This document shows positions 5,754 to 6,168 of a stretch of DNA of 6,168 bases, in pieces; positions within the stretch are counted from its first letter, which is position 1, and each line of letters opens with the position of its first letter. The notes beneath the pieces were generated by a model that saw nothing but the letters and a program-made list of their open reading frames with translations, did not search any database and was not told the origin of the DNA. This stretch comes from a bacterium (GTDB lineage: Bacteria > Blakebacterota > Blakebacteria > Blakebacterales > Blakebacteraceae). Position numbers and translations under genes: made by a program. Location of the stretch: NCBI GenBank assembly GCA_025774205.1, contig JALGWK010000129.1, positions 1 through 6,168 on the forward strand. The letters run 5' to 3'.

Positions 5754-6168
5754 TTACTTCAAACCACCCGCTCCCTCATCCTTCTCCTCATCGGCGAAAT
5801 GATCCCGGTACCAGCCGATGATCCGATCCCAGTAGTCGTGATATTCCGCGACGCTGTTCGGGGGGCTGTGAGCACCGTTGGCGTAGCGGACCCAGACTAC
5901 CTCCTTACCCAGTCGGCGCATGGTGTAGTACATCTCCATCGACTGCCGCGCCGGGACATTTGGATCGAGGTCTCCACTGATGAGCATCAGCGGCGTCTCG
6001 ATCCGGTCGGCGAACATGATAGCCGAGTGCTCTATGTACCGCTCCGGATACTCCCAGAGCGAACCGCCGATCCGATCCTGCCCCCACTCCGGCGCCTGGA
6101 TGTTCCGGATCCCCAGACGGGGGCTGTCACCGTAGAAACTCACCATGTTGACCTTGCCGGAGATGTTG
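5754..6168 (-). CDS. S9 prolyl-oligopeptidase family peptidase, C-terminal part only
   Basis: The minus-strand frame is open from the window edge to the TAA at 5754-5756, giving 137 residues of the C-terminus. An in-frame ATG at 6146 is internal: coding continues upstream of it as NISGKVN. IMFADRIETPLMLISGDLDPNVP is the typical strand and turn carrying the catalytic Asp of the alpha/beta-hydrolase fold (second D of GDLDPNVP). ARQSMEMYYTMRRLGKEVVWVRY follows, then GAHSPP with the catalytic His, and YWDRIIGWYRDHF closes the domain. This order is diagnostic of S9 peptidases of the acylaminoacyl-peptidase/dipeptidyl-peptidase type. The catalytic Ser, the beta-propeller and any signal peptide lie beyond the window, so cellular location is unknown. 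The acidic tail (ADEEKDEGAGGLK) is an ordinary linker-like end. Placement upstream of the Ntn hydrolase suggests a shared peptide- or amide-degrading role. Confidence 0.88.
   Translation of the reverse strand, partial: NISGKVNMVSFYGDSPRLGIRNIQAPEWGQDRIGGSLWEYPERYIEHSAIMFADRIETPLMLISGDLDPNVPARQSMEMYYTMRRLGKEVVWVRYANGAHSPPNSVAEYHDYWDRIIGWYRDHFADEEKDEGAGGLK

Noticed and set aside
4826-5821. A 331-codon plus-strand open frame over the Ntn hydrolase gene
   Set aside because: Its composition (S, R and P rich) and lack of motifs mark it as a shadow of the minus-strand gene, which has a signal peptide and family signatures.

Overview
The window is about 60% GC with tightly packed genes on both strands. 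It reads as a chromosomal segment of an environmental, Gram-negative-type bacterium: there are several exported or membrane-anchored redox and hydrolase proteins and strong AGGAGG-type ribosome binding sites. I cannot place it in a phylum from the sequence alone. The gene mix (DUF438/hemerythrin protein, diaminopentanoate-dehydrogenase-like enzyme, MauE and TlpA-like proteins, C45 and S9 hydrolases) would fit lineages such as Gemmatimonadota, Latescibacterota or Deltaproteobacteria, but this is a guess. I see no tRNA, rRNA, CRISPR array, insertion sequence or phage gene.

Layout: (1) 1-928, minus strand, a DUF1858-DUF438-hemerythrin protein whose C-terminus lies outside the window. (2) 929-1131, a divergent intergenic region with a plausible extended -10 promoter, a tandem 11-bp direct repeat and a small palindrome. 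(3) 1132-2623, plus strand, a two-gene operon: a DapB-fold NAD(P)-dependent dehydrogenase of the 2,4-diaminopentanoate dehydrogenase type, followed 13 nt later by a four-helix MauE-like membrane protein with a CGC motif. (4) 2652-3182, minus strand, convergent to it, a membrane-anchored thioredoxin-fold protein with a CDIC active site. (5) 3183-3329, a second divergent intergenic region with a candidate promoter and overlapping GC hairpins. (6) 3330-4409, plus strand, a membrane-anchored or secreted protein resembling the calcineurin-like 5'-nucleotidase fold but lacking its metal ligands, and carrying a PCDC motif. (7) 4462-5685, minus strand, an exported C45/choloylglycine-hydrolase-like Ntn hydrolase, convergent to gene 6. 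(8) 5754-6168, minus strand, the C-terminal end of an S9 prolyl-oligopeptidase-type peptidase, upstream of and co-directional with gene 7.

The most interesting part is the middle block. MauE-like, TlpA/MauD-like and PCDC proteins together look like a possible extracytoplasmic thiol-disulfide relay (membrane CGC, thioredoxin CDIC, exported CDC). In methylamine-utilisation clusters MauD and MauE serve disulfide-rich subunit maturation, but no methylamine dehydrogenase gene is visible here, so the client would be different. The right-hand block pairs two hydrolases that act on peptide or amide bonds. Links between the blocks are inference from proximity only.
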